The notes below the pieces were generated by a model, which was not told the origin of the DNA, ran no database searches, and was given only the letters and a program-made list of their open reading frames with translations. Shown piece after piece: positions 34,291-45,703 of a stretch of 64,000 nt of DNA. Position 1 is the first letter of the stretch; each line of letters opens with the position of its first letter. The position numbers were made by a program, and so were the translations under genes. The stretch is from Rhizomys pruinosus. Its lineage: Eukaryota > Chordata > Mammalia > Rodentia > Spalacidae. The stretch covers positions 1,206,434 to 1,270,433 of the forward strand of contig VZQC01009936.1 of assembly GCA_009823505.1 (NCBI GenBank), written 5' to 3'.

Positions 34291-35168
34291 AACAAACAAT
34301 TCACTCCCCCTCACCCCCAAAACCACAAACAACAAAAATTTCAAGTTAAGAACATTTTGCGAGAACATTGTTATTCGCAGCTCATGCTGGCATCCATGTA
34401 TACTTCAATTTACTACATAACACTTCAGTTGCCTTAATATGTAGAAGGCATCTAGAAACTGAAATTCTGATTGAAGAAAAATGCATAAAAGCAGAGGTTG
34501 GGTTTTTTATCTTCTTGGTGCCTTGAGAGAAAGAAAAAAAATATCTTTGTTCAGTTTATGGGATTATGAACCTACAGTATCTAAGATTACAGTTTTTTTT
34601 TTAATTGCTAGTTTGGTACTTTTATGTTTGTTTTGTTGTTTTATGTTTTTGAGTCTCACTGTGTAGCCCAGACTGGCCTTGAACTGGAGTCTTGCCACCC
34701 CTTCCTCCTAATGTTGGAATTTCAGGTCTGTAGCATCAAGTCTGCTCACTCTCACTTTTTCCCCTTAGTTGGTTTTTGTTTTGTTTTATTATTATTAACT
34801 AATTTATTTTTTTAATTGTTTATTTATTTTATTTTTAAATATGTGTATGTGTGTATATGTGGGTGTGTGCATGGTAGAGCAGGTGCCATGGAGGGCAGAG
34901 GTAGCAGTTCCCATTCATCTGGTGGTTGTGAGCTGCAGGTTTTAGACATTTTTACTGTAAAGGTGTAAACAACCTAATTTATATTGCAGATAGTTTTAAA
35001 ACTTTAGCATCTCAGTTTTCCTAGTTAGGAATCAAGACTTATAAAATTTACAGATTAAGATAGATTGCTTAACAAAACAACACATTTAGGAAAATAAGGA
35101 AATGCAGAGGCCTAGAATTAGTGTGGTATCCATCTAGAGGGTGGGCTAGAAGAAGCTTTATTATAGTT

Positions 35169-35307
35169 AAAATCCCACTAAAAATGAAATAGCTATTTGG
35201 CCTGTAATGTAATATGATTATGCTTTAAAGAATGTGTAAAATCCCACTAAAAATGAAAATAGTTATTTGGCCTGTAATGTAATATGATTATGCTTTAAAG
35301 AATGTGT
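35169..35307. repeat. 69-bp tandem duplication
   Basis: Units 35169-35237 and 35238-35307 start aaaatcccactaaaaatgaa and differ by one inserted A and one C/T change. The second copy is the insertion site of a composite SINE. Confidence 0.94.
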
Positions 35308-35310
35308 TTG

Positions 35311-35570
35311 TGGGGTGGAGAGATGGCTTAGCAGTTAAGAGTGTTGACTGTTCTTGCAGAGGACCCTGGTTCAATTCCCAGCGCCCATATGGTGGCTAAG
35401 AACTGTCTTTAAGTCAGGCATGGTGGTGCACTCCTTTAATCCTAGCACTCGGGAGGCAGAGGCAGGCGGATCTCTGTGAGTTCCAGGCCAGCCTGGTCTA
35501 CAGAGTGAGTTCCAGGCCAGCTGGAGCTATAGAGAGACCCTGTCTCAAAAAAAGACAAAAAAAGAAAAAA
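35311..35570 (+). mobile_element. Composite B2-head/B1 SINE, copy 2 of 7
   Basis: B2 head (ggggtggagagatggcttag to aagaactgtctttaa), then a full B1 from gtcaggcatggtgg. The junction is at 35412/35413. The flanks aatgtgtttg (35301-35310) and aatgtatttt (35571-35580) fit a target duplication with decay. Confidence 0.88.
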
Positions 35571-35581
35571 AATGTATTTTG

Positions 35582-35829
35582 GGGGCTGGAGAGATGGCTC
35601 AGCGTTTAAGAGCACTGACTGCTTTTGCAGAGGATCAGGGTTCAATTCCCAGCACCCACATGGAGGCTAAGAACTGTCTTAGGCTGGGCATGGTGGTGCA
35701 CACCTTTAATCTCAGCACTCTAGAGGCAGAGGCAGGTGATTCTCTGTGAGTTCAAGGCCAGACTGGTCTACATAGTGAGCTCCAGGCCAGCTGGAGCTAA
35801 AGGGAGACCCTGTCTCAAAAAAAAAAAAA
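35582..35829 (+). mobile_element. Composite B2-head/B1 SINE, copy 3 of 7
   Basis: It lies immediately downstream of copy 2. The head ends gaactgtctta and the B1 starts ggctgggcatggtgg (junction at about 35681/35682). No clear target duplication. Confidence 0.87.
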
Positions 35830-35969
35830 CCTTCCCAAATTAACATACAGGAAATGATAAACAGCTTGAGTAAATTTAATGCAGAAAAGTTGGCCCAGCT
35901 AAACATTAAAAGGAAGAAAAGCCTCAGACTTCTACAGGTGGCAAACATCTCTGTGGATCCTAACTGTAA

Positions 35970-37235
35970 CAACTATTTATAATGTGTCCTAATGAACTTT
36001 ACCTTTCAGGTGCTGCAAAGTTTTAATATAAGAGACTTCCTTACCTCCTTTTCATAGGACAAAGAAAAACATGATGGTAATGAAGTCATTCCCTAACTGT
36101 AAATTAGAGCTGACTGTTATAGAGGTAATCTATTATAAAAGCGATATAGTTGCCTTCTTTAATTGACTGATAGTCATAGGAACTGTGAAAGGATAATTCT
36201 CTATTCAGAGCCAAACATAATACTAAAGTCTATATAAGCTGGGTAATTGAGCAAAATATATTAATACAGGAGAGCTTTGTTATCAGAAATGGATTATTCA
36301 GCCAAGGAGATGTTGGCTAGGGGATCCAAGCCCCCCAAATATAAAGGCTTTTTGCCAGAAAACTGGGATACCTGCAAGAAGAGAGGCGGTAAGGCCCTGC
36401 TGTCAAAGACCTGGTGTAAGCATGGGAAAGATATATCGAGACCACACTTGCAAGTGTACAGTTGGCCTTTGGAATGCCAGAGAATGTTATCAAAGGCCAC
36501 TAAATAAACAAAGCAAATATTGGTTTCCTTGAGTCAAGCAAGTCTCCTCTGTCAGCATCAGCTATGCCTCACCTGCCTAGAAATACTGTGCAGCAGCGGC
36601 GGCGGCCAAATGTCTGTATATCCCAAATCTAATTGGCTATTAGCTCTCTCCTTGGAGGAATAATTCAGGGCTGATGCCACAAGCTTAAGTCCTCTAGTGG
36701 TTAGGAGATGTTATAAGCCACAGTAAGACCTTGTCAGCTTTTAGAGAAAAGACTATAGTCCATGAATTAGCATACCATCCAAACATCTGTATCCATACCA
36801 GTGTAACCTATCATAATAATTAGTACTGTTTAAATGCTTGTATATCTAACTGCTTGTGCTTCATCAGGAGTAAAAGGTTACTCCTGGATAAACTGCCAAC
36901 CCATGAAAGGAAACAGCCTGAACTGATCAGAGTCCAAAATGACATCTCCAGAGAAAGTTGACTGTTTGGCTTCTTGCCCACTTGTGTCCCTTTTCTAAAG
37001 CCTAGGGAACAATCTGCAGAAGAGGGGGCATGGTAGAATGTAAGGGCTGCGATTGGGGTGAACTATGAAACTACAGAAACATAGACTGGACTCTTATCTG
37101 ATCAACACGATAGTACATATAAGCTCCCCAAGCTGGACAATGGGGGCCTTGGGCTGTATAAGTTTGGGCATAGCTACTTGCAAATTGGTTTTACATGAAG
37201 GATGCCTGTATTCATTACTTATGACCTATTATTAA
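35970..37235 (+). other. 1.27-kb SINE-free segment with a 76-codon open frame
   Basis: No B1 or B2 interrupts this stretch. A + frame at 36277-36507 begins MLSEMDYSAKEMLARGSKPP and contains KYKGFLPENWDTCKKRGGKA. I do not recognise it. No splice sites clearly bound it, and codon use is not informative at this length. The segment could be an old interspersed repeat or retrosequence as easily as unique intron. Confidence 0.4.
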
Positions 37236-37244
37236 AAAATTAAA

Positions 37245-37372
37245 AAAAAACCTTTTTTTTGTTTTTGGTCTTTTCAAGACATGGTCTCCCTGTAGCCCCA
37301 GCTGTCCTGGAACTCACTCTGTAGACCAGGCTTGCCTTGAACTCACAAAGATCCGCCTGCCTCTGCCTCCCA
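37245..37372 (-). mobile_element. Truncated B1 SINE
   Basis: Antisense B1 stopping at ctctgcctccc, so its first ~35 bases are missing (5' truncation). Flanks aaaaaaaaacctttttt / aataaaaaaccttttt suggest a target duplication. Confidence 0.88.
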
Positions 37373-37629
37373 ATAAAAAACCTTTTTATAAATTTTAAAT
37401 GAAAGTGCCTTTATTGTAGGAGATGTCAGTGGAAATGAAGCTCTATTTCCCTATAGAGAGCAAACATAGAAATAATATAGCTGCAGAGACTAGGAAATTC
37501 AAAGCTTTTCCAGATAAGTTAATACTGCTAAGTAGGCTGTGCGTGGGTTCTCTGGGTCTGTTGTTCTCAGCCACTCCCACTTTCTTAGCAGATGGTGTGC
37601 ATACTCTAAATTAGCTCTCTAATTTAGAG

Positions 37630-37772
37630 CTTTTTTTTGGTCTTTTTGACACAGGGTCTCCCTGTAGTCCCAGCTGGCCTGGAACTCATTATGTAGACCA
37701 GGCTGGCCTTGATCTCACAGAGATCCGCCTGCCTCTTCTGGGGTTAAAGGCATGTGCCACCACTCTTGGCTC
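37630..37772 (-). mobile_element. B1 SINE
   Basis: Antisense B1 with a short deletion before ggggttaaaggcatg. 37373-37629 and 37773-37918 show nothing recognised. Confidence 0.9.
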
Positions 37773-37928
37773 TGACTTTTGATGAATAACTTTTTAATAG
37801 ATGATACACTCTTTAAGTCTTAATTTTTTTTACAAATAGATTTAACAAATTGGATCATTTTATTTTTCTAGAATATTTAAATGTGTAGTGGAATTTGTGG
37901 TGACTTGGTCCTTTAAAGAATTACCTCA

Positions 37929-38186
37929 GGGCTGGAGAGATGGCCCAGTGGTTAAGAGCACTAACTGCTCTTGCAGAGGGACCAGGTTCGATTCCCAGCA
38001 CCTACATGGCGGCTAAGAACCATCTTTAACCAGGCGTGGTGGCATACGCCTTTAATCCTAGCACTTGGGAGGCATGCGTGGTGGCATACGCCTTTAATCC
38101 TAGCACTTGGGAGGCAGAGGCAGGCGGATCTCTGAGTTCCAGGCCAGCCGGGGCTACAGGGAGACCCTGTCTCGAAAAAAAAAAAA
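37929..38186 (+). mobile_element. Composite B2-head/B1 SINE, copy 4 of 7, with target-site duplication
   Basis: The head ends aagaaccatctttaa and the B1 starts ccaggcgtggtgg (38029/38030). The B1 5' part is partly duplicated (gcgtggtggcatacgccttt twice, 38034 and 38075). The 10-bp repeat aattacctca lies at 37919-37928 and 38187-38196, so head and B1 were inserted together. Confidence 0.94.
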
Positions 38187-38392
38187 AATTACCTCAAAAG
38201 TTCAGCAAATGAATAGCACCTGCCACCAAGCCTGATGTCCTGAGTTCCATTTTGGGACCCACATGGCAGAAGGAGAGAGCTGATTCCCATAAGTTGTTCT
38301 CTGACTGACTTCCAGACAGTTCCAAATATGTGTACATCCCCCCCGCCCACAAACACACAGATTTTTTTAAAGAATTTAACATACTTAAGAAA

Positions 38393-38598
38393 ATTACTTT
38401 CATGTATATGAGTATATTGCCTGCATGTATGTAAGTGCACCTGTGTCACATAGTGCCCATGGAGGTCAGAAAAGGGTGTTGGATCCCTGGAACTGAAGTT
38501 ATGGAAGTTTGTTAGCTGCCATGTGAGTGCTGGGAACCAAACCTGGGTCATCTATAAGAGCAGCTAGTTCTCTCAACTTGGAGCCGTCGCTTTAGTCA
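38393..38598 (-). mobile_element. Old B2 SINE
   Basis: Antisense, diverged (ends ggagccgtcgctttagtcac). Confidence 0.8.
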
Positions 38599-38940
38599 CT
38601 CCTTTATGTTTTAATCCCAGTAGTGAGATTCAGTTTCAAAACAAAATGAAAATAAGAAGCAAACCCCACAGCAACGATATATTAGTTACTTTTCACATTG
38701 TGTCAGTGACAGAATACCTAATAAAAACAGCTTAACGAAGGGTGAGTTTATTTTAGCTCTAGGTTTAAGAAGAACTGCAGTCTGTCGTGGTGGGGAAGGC
38801 GTGGCAGCAGTAGTCTGAGGCAGGTAGTCCCATTGTATCCACAGTCAGGAAGCAGAGAGACCGTGCTGGTGATGGTCTCCTTTTGATGCAGTCAGGGAGC
38901 TCAGCACAGGGGTGGTGCTGCCACATCCAGGGCAGGTCTT

Positions 38941-39566
38941 TGTGGTGGTTTAATTAGAACATATTTGAACACTTGATCCCCAGTGGATGGCACTGTTTGG
39001 AGAGGGTCATGGAGGTGTGGGCATGCGGGGAGCACGTTACTGTGAGTGGGCTCAGGAGACGTGGTCTACTCCCACTTCCCATCTGACACTCTGCTTCCTG
39101 TGCCTGCTTGAAGATGTGAGTGCTCAGCTCTCTGCTCTGGCTGGACCTGCCCTGCCTCCTCTGCTATGCTGGCCTCTTTATTTCTTTGGAGCTGTCAGCC
39201 AGGTTAACTCTTCTTTTTTTTTAAAATTTTTTATTAAAAAAAATTTTTTTTTTTGTCTTTTTAAGACAGGGTCTCCCCAGCTGTCCTGGAACTCACTCTG
39301 TAGGCCAGGCTGGCCTTGAACTCAGAGAGATCCGCCTGCTTCTGCCTCCTGAGTGCTAGGATTAAAGGAGTGCGCCACCACGCCCAGCTTAAAGACTGTT
39401 CTTAGGTGCCATATGGGCACTGGGAATTAAACCGGGTCCTCTGTGAGAGCAGTCAGTGCTCCTAACTGATGAGGCATCTTTCCAGCCTCAGCCAGGTAAG
39501 CTCTTCTATCTATAAGTTGCCTTGGTCATGGTGTTTTATTACAGCAGCAGAAAAATAACTAATACA
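38941..39566 (+). mobile_element. Solo LTR-like element containing a composite SINE
   Basis: It starts tgtggtggtttaattagaac and ends aataactaataca (TG...CA). A composite SINE (39215-39489) is inserted near its 3' part. Three nested layers of insertion are therefore visible. Confidence 0.68.
39215..39489 (-). mobile_element. Composite B2-head/B1 SINE, copy 5 of 7, with target-site duplication
   Basis: Antisense: T-tail, B1, then the B2 head from ttaaagactgttcttaggtg. The junction is at 39388/39389. Flanks agccaggttaactcttct (39197-39214) and agccaggtaagctcttct (39490-39507) agree at 16 of 18 positions. Confidence 0.94.
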
Positions 39567-39712
39567 ATTTTCCTTCCTCACTTAAACTTTTCTGGAAACA
39601 CCCTCATAGACACACCCAGAGATGTGTTTCCATGGTAATTCTAATTCAATCAAGTTGACAGTGAAGATTAACCATCACATAAGGATATTCTTAAAATATA
39701 ACCTGATTTGGG

Positions 39713-39928
39713 GCTGGAGAGATGGCCTAGCGGTTAAGAGCGCCAACTGCTCTTGCAGAGGACCCGGGTTCAATCCCCAGCACCCACATGGCGGCTGAGA
39801 ACTTCAGTTCCAGGGGAATCCGACGCCCTCTTCTGACATCCGTGGCTTTGCACGACACAGGTGCACAAACCTACACGTAGACAGTACATTCATACACATG
39901 AAAATAAATAAAATTAAAAAAAATATAA
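39713..39928 (+). mobile_element. B2 SINE with target-site duplication
   Basis: Sense B2 flanked by atataacctgatt on both sides. The interior lacks the ctgtctttaactcc block. Confidence 0.93.
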
Positions 39929-40175
39929 CCTGATTAAAAGGGTGAGTTGGTTTAAGCTAGCTGGTAGTTCCTACTTACAAGGTACTATTTATTAGACTGC
40001 ATTAGCTTACTGTAATAATGTTTCTTCATCTATAAGTTATTTTACCTTCAAAATAAGAGCTCCTGTATATTAATAGCCAGGGCATGCTTTCCAAGCTAGA
40101 ATAAGAGGATGTTACTAAATGCTGAGAGTTTGATGACTACTTTGCAGTAAGAAGTTTCTTTGTTTTGGTTTTGTA

Positions 40176-40745
40176 TTGTGTTGTGTTGTGTTGTGTTTTG
40201 GAGACAGGGTCTAGCTCCAGGTGGCCTGGAATTCATGTGGATCAGGCTGGCCTTAGTCTCACAGAACACCATTATGCCTGGCTAGAAATTTTATTCTTTT
40301 TTTACTTTTATTTATTTTTTATGTGTATGAGTGTACTGTCTGCATGTAGGTTGGTGCACCTGTTTCATGCAGTGCCACAGAGGTCAGAAGAGGGCGTCAG
40401 ATTCCCCTGGAACTGGAGTTAAAGACGGTTCTCAGCCACCATGTGGGTGCTGGGGATCGAACCCAGGTCCTCTGCAAGAGCAGTCGGTGCTCTTAATCGC
40501 TGAGCCATTTCTCCAGCCCCTATTCTTAAGAATTATTGGTTGCTGGAGAGGTGGCTCAGTGGTTGAGAGGACTTACTGCTCTTGCAAAGGTTTAATTCCC
40601 AGCACCCACATCAGGCAGCTCATATCTGTAATTCCACTTCCAAGGGCTCTGACACTGTCTTCTGGCTTCTGTAAGGCACCTGCATATCACAGGTGGGCGG
40701 TGCAGTAAACCCATGCAGGAGCCCACACATAATACCCAGAAGTAA
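40176..40745. mobile_element. Cluster: worn B1, antisense B2, sense B3
   Basis: (GTGTT)n with a short B1-like piece (40176-40285), antisense short-form B2 (40297-40519), and a sense B3-type SINE with tcaggcagctcatatctgta (40545-40745). 39933-40175 and 40746-40997 are unremarkable. Confidence 0.85.
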
Positions 40746-40997
40746 GAAAAAAAAAAATAGAGTAATTTGGCTCTTCCTTTGGCTTGTTCATTTATCTTTA
40801 GAACAGCAACTAGAATTATATGTCTGACCACCTATCAATTTCTGAACCACAGTGATATGTGGTACAACTCTTAGTGTTTGTTAGTTTAAGAAACTTGTCT
40901 ATATTCTGGTCCACCTAATTACGTAACTCAGTTGGAAGCCATTGGTTAGTAGCTACTTTAGCTTTCTATTGCACTATTATAACACAGCTACTCATCA

Positions 40998-41163
40998 CCC
41001 TTTTTTTTTTTTTTTTTGGTCTTTTTGAGACAGGGTCTCCCTGTAGCCCCAGCTGTCCTGGAACTCACTTTGTAGACCAGGCTGGCCTTGAACTCACAAA
41101 GATCCGCCTGCCTCTGCCTCCCAAGTGCTAGGATTAAAGGCGTGCGCCACCACGCCCGGCTAG
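40998..41163 (-). mobile_element. B1 SINE, young
   Basis: Antisense, very close to the consensus in this window. 41164-41890 is unique intron without recognised features. Confidence 0.94.
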
Positions 41164-41894
41164 TTTTTTTTTAATAAAAGCAAATATCTGTGTTTAGTGA
41201 TTAGGCTGAAGTGCTTAACACTTAACACTGAAGTGCTAAGAGTTTAATTTGTTTTAGTTCAAGAAAGGTTGCTTGACTTTGTCCATATAAATAACTCTAA
41301 CAGGGTCAGTGTAATGCTACTTAGTCAGGTGCAAAACTCTCTTAGTAACAAAATTTGTAAACAAAATTTGAACTTGCTGGGAATAAGAGTGTTTTGTTAA
41401 ACCACTGTCATAAAACTTGAGTACTGTAGAGCCCTGGAGCACTGGATTAATGGGCAGCATAACTCTACAGTACATAGCTAAGCATTTTTGTCTGTGGATT
41501 AAAATAAAGGCCTAAGGTAGATCTGAGACCTGGGATTTTGGGAATGATACTCTTGAGAAATTGACCTGTGATTCAGTCAACACATGTCACCACTCTGGAA
41601 TGTATGGGGTTGTTATGAACCACTTGCTTGTTAATTGTATTATGCATGGAAAAGTTTTTTTCTTTTAATATAATACTTTTATATTTTTTGTATTTCAGAC
41701 ATCATTTTTCAGTTTGATTTAGACATGTTCCCCTTTCCCTTCCCCCCACAAAAAGACAAGAGTACTACTAATTTTTGCAAATCACCCACTTTCTCCTCTT
41801 TGGTATTTGAAACCTTCCACTTTCCCCCAATCTGATTATTTTGAAGCAGTTGTGATCCATTTATTTTTTATTTTTTTATTTTTTTATGTTTTTT

Positions 41895-42037
41895 GGTCTT
41901 TTCGAGACAGGGTCTCCCTGTAGCCCCAGCTGTCCTGAACTCACTCTGTAGACCAGGCTGGCCTTGAACTCACAAAGATCCGCCTGCCTCTGCCTCCCAA
42001 GTGCTAGGATTAAAGGCGGGCGCCACCACGCCCGGCT
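41895..42037 (-). mobile_element. B1 SINE, young
   Basis: Antisense. The repeat tgtgatccatttattttt before and after it (from 41849 and from 42037) is its target duplication, about 18 bp. Confidence 0.95.
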
Positions 42038-42413
42038 GTGATCCATTTATTTTTAAATAGGAAGCAGATAGACAATTTTCCTTAGCATGGAAATGTCTCA
42101 GAGGCCCTAGATGGGATCTTCATGTTAATGAATTGTGTGGTCTGCCAGCCGTTTTACCCATGGGGGAGTTTGACAGACTTGAGAAGACTGTTATTTGGGG
42201 AGGCATTTCTGCATTAAGGAGTTTCCTCTCCTTTCTGTCATCGAGATCTAACTGTTACACTGGACTGTGGTTTTTCTCCCCTATCTGCTCCAACACTGGG
42301 TCAAGTCAGCAGTATTTTCCTTTGATTTGCTCTTTAACCATCACTTTTTTAAAATTGAAATTTATCTTAGTTTCATATTATTTATATTCTTTCCATTTCA
42401 TTTGAAAAACAGG

Positions 42414-42565
42414 CCGGGCGTGGTAGCACATGCCTTTAATCCTAGGACTTGGGTGGCAGAGGCAGGCAGATCTCTGTGAGTTCAAGGCCAGTCTGGTCTA
42501 CAGAATGAGTTCTAGGCCAGCTGGGGTTACAGGGGAGACCCTGTCTCAAAAAAGACAAAAAAAAG
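42414..42565 (+). mobile_element. B1 SINE
   Basis: Sense B1 starting gccgggcgtggtagcacatg. Confidence 0.92.
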
Positions 42566-42744
42566 AAAAGCAAATTAATGTTAACAATGGCTGTTCTGTA
42601 AAAGAATTAGTTAACAAGTGTCTATTTCCAATTGTTTGCTTATCAGGAGTCACTTGTCTGTTTCCAGTAGTTATTGTAACTGCAGCTTAGTTAAATTTAA
42701 GTAAGTAGGTGAAACATCAATATGAAAAATGTAGGCAATTAATG

Positions 42745-42892
42745 GGCTGGGCATGGTGGTGCCTGCCTTTAATTCCAGTACTTGGGAGGCAGAGGCAGCT
42801 GGGTATCTTGTGAGTTCAAAGCCAGCCTGGTCTACATAGCAAGTTCTAGCTGGGGCTACAGGGGGGACCCTGTCTAAAAAAAAAAAAGAAAA
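42745..42892 (+). mobile_element. B1 SINE
   Basis: Sense B1, mildly diverged. The repeat gcaatta/gtaatta on either side may be the target duplication. Confidence 0.9.
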
Positions 42893-43126
42893 AAGGTAAT
42901 TAAATGATTTGACAATACTGAAAGTTAACTTGCTCAAAATTTGTAGTCAGTGAGCTCTGGTAAAACAACAGTAAGGGATGTATAAGTGCGAACTTTCTTT
43001 TTGAAACAGCGTCTTAACGATGTTACTCAGGCTAGCCTCAAACATGGGTTCCAGGTCCTCCTGCCTCTGCTGCCTCCTGAGTGCTGGGCTTACAGATGTG
43101 TGTCTCTACTGTGCCTGACTTTTAAG

Positions 43127-43157
<31 letters not shown>

Positions 43158-43313
43158 GTATTTTTGAGACAGGGTCTCCCTTTAGTCCCAGCTGGCTTGG
43201 AGCTCACTCTGTAGACCAGGCTGGCCTTGAACTCACAGAGATCTGCCTGCCTCTGCCTCTGCCTCTGCCTCCCAAGTGCTGGGGTTAAAGGCGTGTGCCA
43301 CCATGCCGGGCAA
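43127..43313 (-). mobile_element. B1 SINE
   Basis: Antisense B1 with a triple ctgcct hexamer expansion, the mirror of the one in the B1 at 21776. A worn B1-like piece precedes it (42990-43115). Confidence 0.92.
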
Positions 43314-43826
43314 GTTAGATATTTTGATTCTGTGCTTTCTGAATTTTTAGAAAATAAGGGTATAGTCCCACAAAGCACTTATTCTTTTGTAACACTTACT
43401 GGAACTTGGAGTAGTTTAGTAGGAAACTACCTTGTGGTACTCATTCATACCCATGATCTCCCATGTGGCCCTACAAGATCTTGTGTTTTCTTCACCATAG
43501 AGTGTAAGGTCTGCTGCACACTGCATCCCATTTGCTGTAGGGTCTCTTAAGTCTCCTTTCACTTAAAAGTGCATCTTTTTAACTAGTAATTTAGCTTGTT
43601 GAGGAAATGAGGTAATTTATCCTGTGCAGCAATCACCTATTGGCCACATCTACTTGCTTCTTCATGATTTTTGTCTAACTTGTCCTTCTTTACCTTGATT
43701 TTCTTGTAAGATGGGAATTATTGTTCTTATTACTAAGTATATTAGCTTCCTGTTACTACTGTAAAAAAAATACAGATGTAAAAAAAAATACAGATGTATT
43801 TGATATCTGTCTATGTTTTTGTTTTG

Positions 43827-43857
<31 letters not shown>

Positions 43858-44190
43858 GTTTTGTTTTGTTTTGTTTTGTTTTGTCATCTTATGTCGATTG
43901 TGACCAGCAACTCATGGTCTTCTTTTTGCTGCCTCCTGTTTTGGGATTGATTTCTGCCAAGAGCCAGCACACACGCTGTATTTATTATAGTTTCCGAGGG
44001 GAGAAGTGAAAGTTTGCCTAGGCTAATGCCTGAGGGCTGACGTTTCCTTGCCTTTTCATGGCTGCTATCTTCTTTGGCTCATGGACCCCTTCTTTATTTC
44101 AAAGCATATGATGTTGCCTTTTTTTTCTGACCCTGACTCCTCTTATGACTGGTATGATTTGGCTCACCAGGGTAATATAAGAAACTCTCC
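43314..44190 (+). other. Intron 4 segment with (GTTTT)n
   Basis: Unique-looking apart from (GTTTT)n at 43814-43885 and a 17-18-bp tandem pair (taaaaaaaatacagatg) at 43762-43797. Confidence 0.55.
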
Positions 44191-44192
44191 CA

Positions 44193-44327
44193 GGACTTGG
44201 GAGGCAGAGGCAGGTGGATCTCTGGGAGTTCAAGACCAGCCTGGTCTACATAGTGAGTTCCAGGATAGCTGGGACTACAGGGAGACCCTGTCTCAAAAAG
44301 ACCCCCCCCAAAAAAAAAAACAACAAA
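44193..44327 (+). mobile_element. B1 SINE, 5'-truncated
   Basis: It begins at gacttgggaggcagaggcag, so the first ~30 bases of B1, including the A box, are missing. Confidence 0.88.
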
Positions 44328-44361
44328 AAACTCTATCTCTGTGTGTTTAGCTTAATTATGT

Positions 44362-44655
44362 CCACAAAATCCCTTTTTCCATGTCAATTTAGATTCATAG
44401 GCTCTGGGAATTAGAAAATAGACATTTTATGCTCTGGGGAGAGGGCCTGCTCATCTTAATACAGTAAGAAAGATTATAAAGTTGAAGGTAATAATTACTG
44501 ACCACATCTACAAAGTCCCTTTTTCCATATGAATTCAGATTCATAGGCTCTGAGAATTAGAAAGTAGACATATTTTGTGCCCTGGGGAGGGTGTCTGCTT
44601 GTCTTAACACAGTAAGAAAGATTGTGAAGTTGAAGCTAATAATTACCACAAGGAG
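44362..44655. repeat. Diverged 146-bp tandem duplication
   Basis: Two units offset by 146 bp share tccctttttccat, agattcataggctctg and cagtaagaaagatt in the same order, with scattered differences. 44656-45369 has no recognised feature. Confidence 0.9.
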
Positions 44656-45369
44656 GTATGTTTGTTTATGTTTCACATAGGCATATAACGTACAATGTCT
44701 GGGAGTTCACATGAAGCTCTGTACTTATCTCCCCATCTTGTTCCACCCTCTATTCTTGTCTTTAAAGTACTACTAAACCTTTTTGTGTGTTGTTGAACCT
44801 TTTGGGGAACTGTGTTGAAGCTTACAGCCTTTCTCAAAACAATGCTTTTATTATTTCTGGATTAAGTAGAATCACAAAGGAAATCAGTAGTTAAAACTTT
44901 TTAAAGTATATATTTTGTAATAGAGCTTATCAGCATGTTAAGATTTAGCAGTTCTAGTAAGTTGTAAGTTGTAAATTGTAAAGTATAGATGAGTACAAAC
45001 AGTATTTTAGGTGTCTGCAGCAACTATATTAGGTAAAGATATCCGATCTCCAGTGTTGAGACTCACAAGTACTGGAAATATATAAAGAAAGTGTCTAACT
45101 TCACTAATATTTTAGTGACAGCACAGATATAATGTTTCAGCATCTGGAGGTAGGTTAATAAAGTACCCCAAATACTGATATTGGAATCTTTCAATGTTAG
45201 TCTTCCAGCACAAGGGGCAATGCAGATATGATTTAAGTGTTATGCTTGACATCCGGCAATTTTCCAGTATTATCTGGCTGGCCCTAAATGCAGTCACATA
45301 CATATTTATATGGTAGGGAAGAGGAACATCTGACACAAAACACTATAATGATACAAGCATAGGGAAACC

Positions 45370-45600
45370 AGCAGGAGAGATATTTTGCTCTTGATTGTGG
45401 AGGTGGAGGAAGGAGCCATGAGCTTGTAGACAAAGGGCCTATAGCTCTAAATGCTGGAAAAGGCAAAGAGACAGACCTCCAGAGCAGTGTGGGACTGTGG
45501 CCTGTGCTATGGTGGCTTCAGCCCATTCTTCTGGGCTCTGAAATTGGGAGAAAATAAGTTTTGTTGTTGTTTGTGATAGCAGTTTGTTAGAACAGGTATA
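45370..45600 (+). mobile_element. Possible MLT1/MaLR-type LTR remnant
   Basis: The order agacctccagagcagtgtgg, gaaaataagttttgttgttg, gtgatagcagtttgttagaa is typical of the 3' part of old MaLR LTRs. Weakly supported. Confidence 0.4.
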
Positions 45601-45703
45601 GGAGACACATGTTCATGGGTCATCCAATTTCAGTCCACAGATCTGATGTGTATATGTGGGTTGTGGGATGGTCCATAGATCCAAGTTAAGATTCTTTGCT
45701 TCA

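Larger units (their letters stand above)
38684..39680 (-). mobile_element. Old LTR-like repeat, split by a younger LTR
   Basis: 38684-38940 and 39567-39680 together resemble a mammalian LTR read in antisense (gggtgagtttattttagctc ... aatcaagttgacagtgaaga). The middle is the LTR at 38941-39566. Confidence 0.6.
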
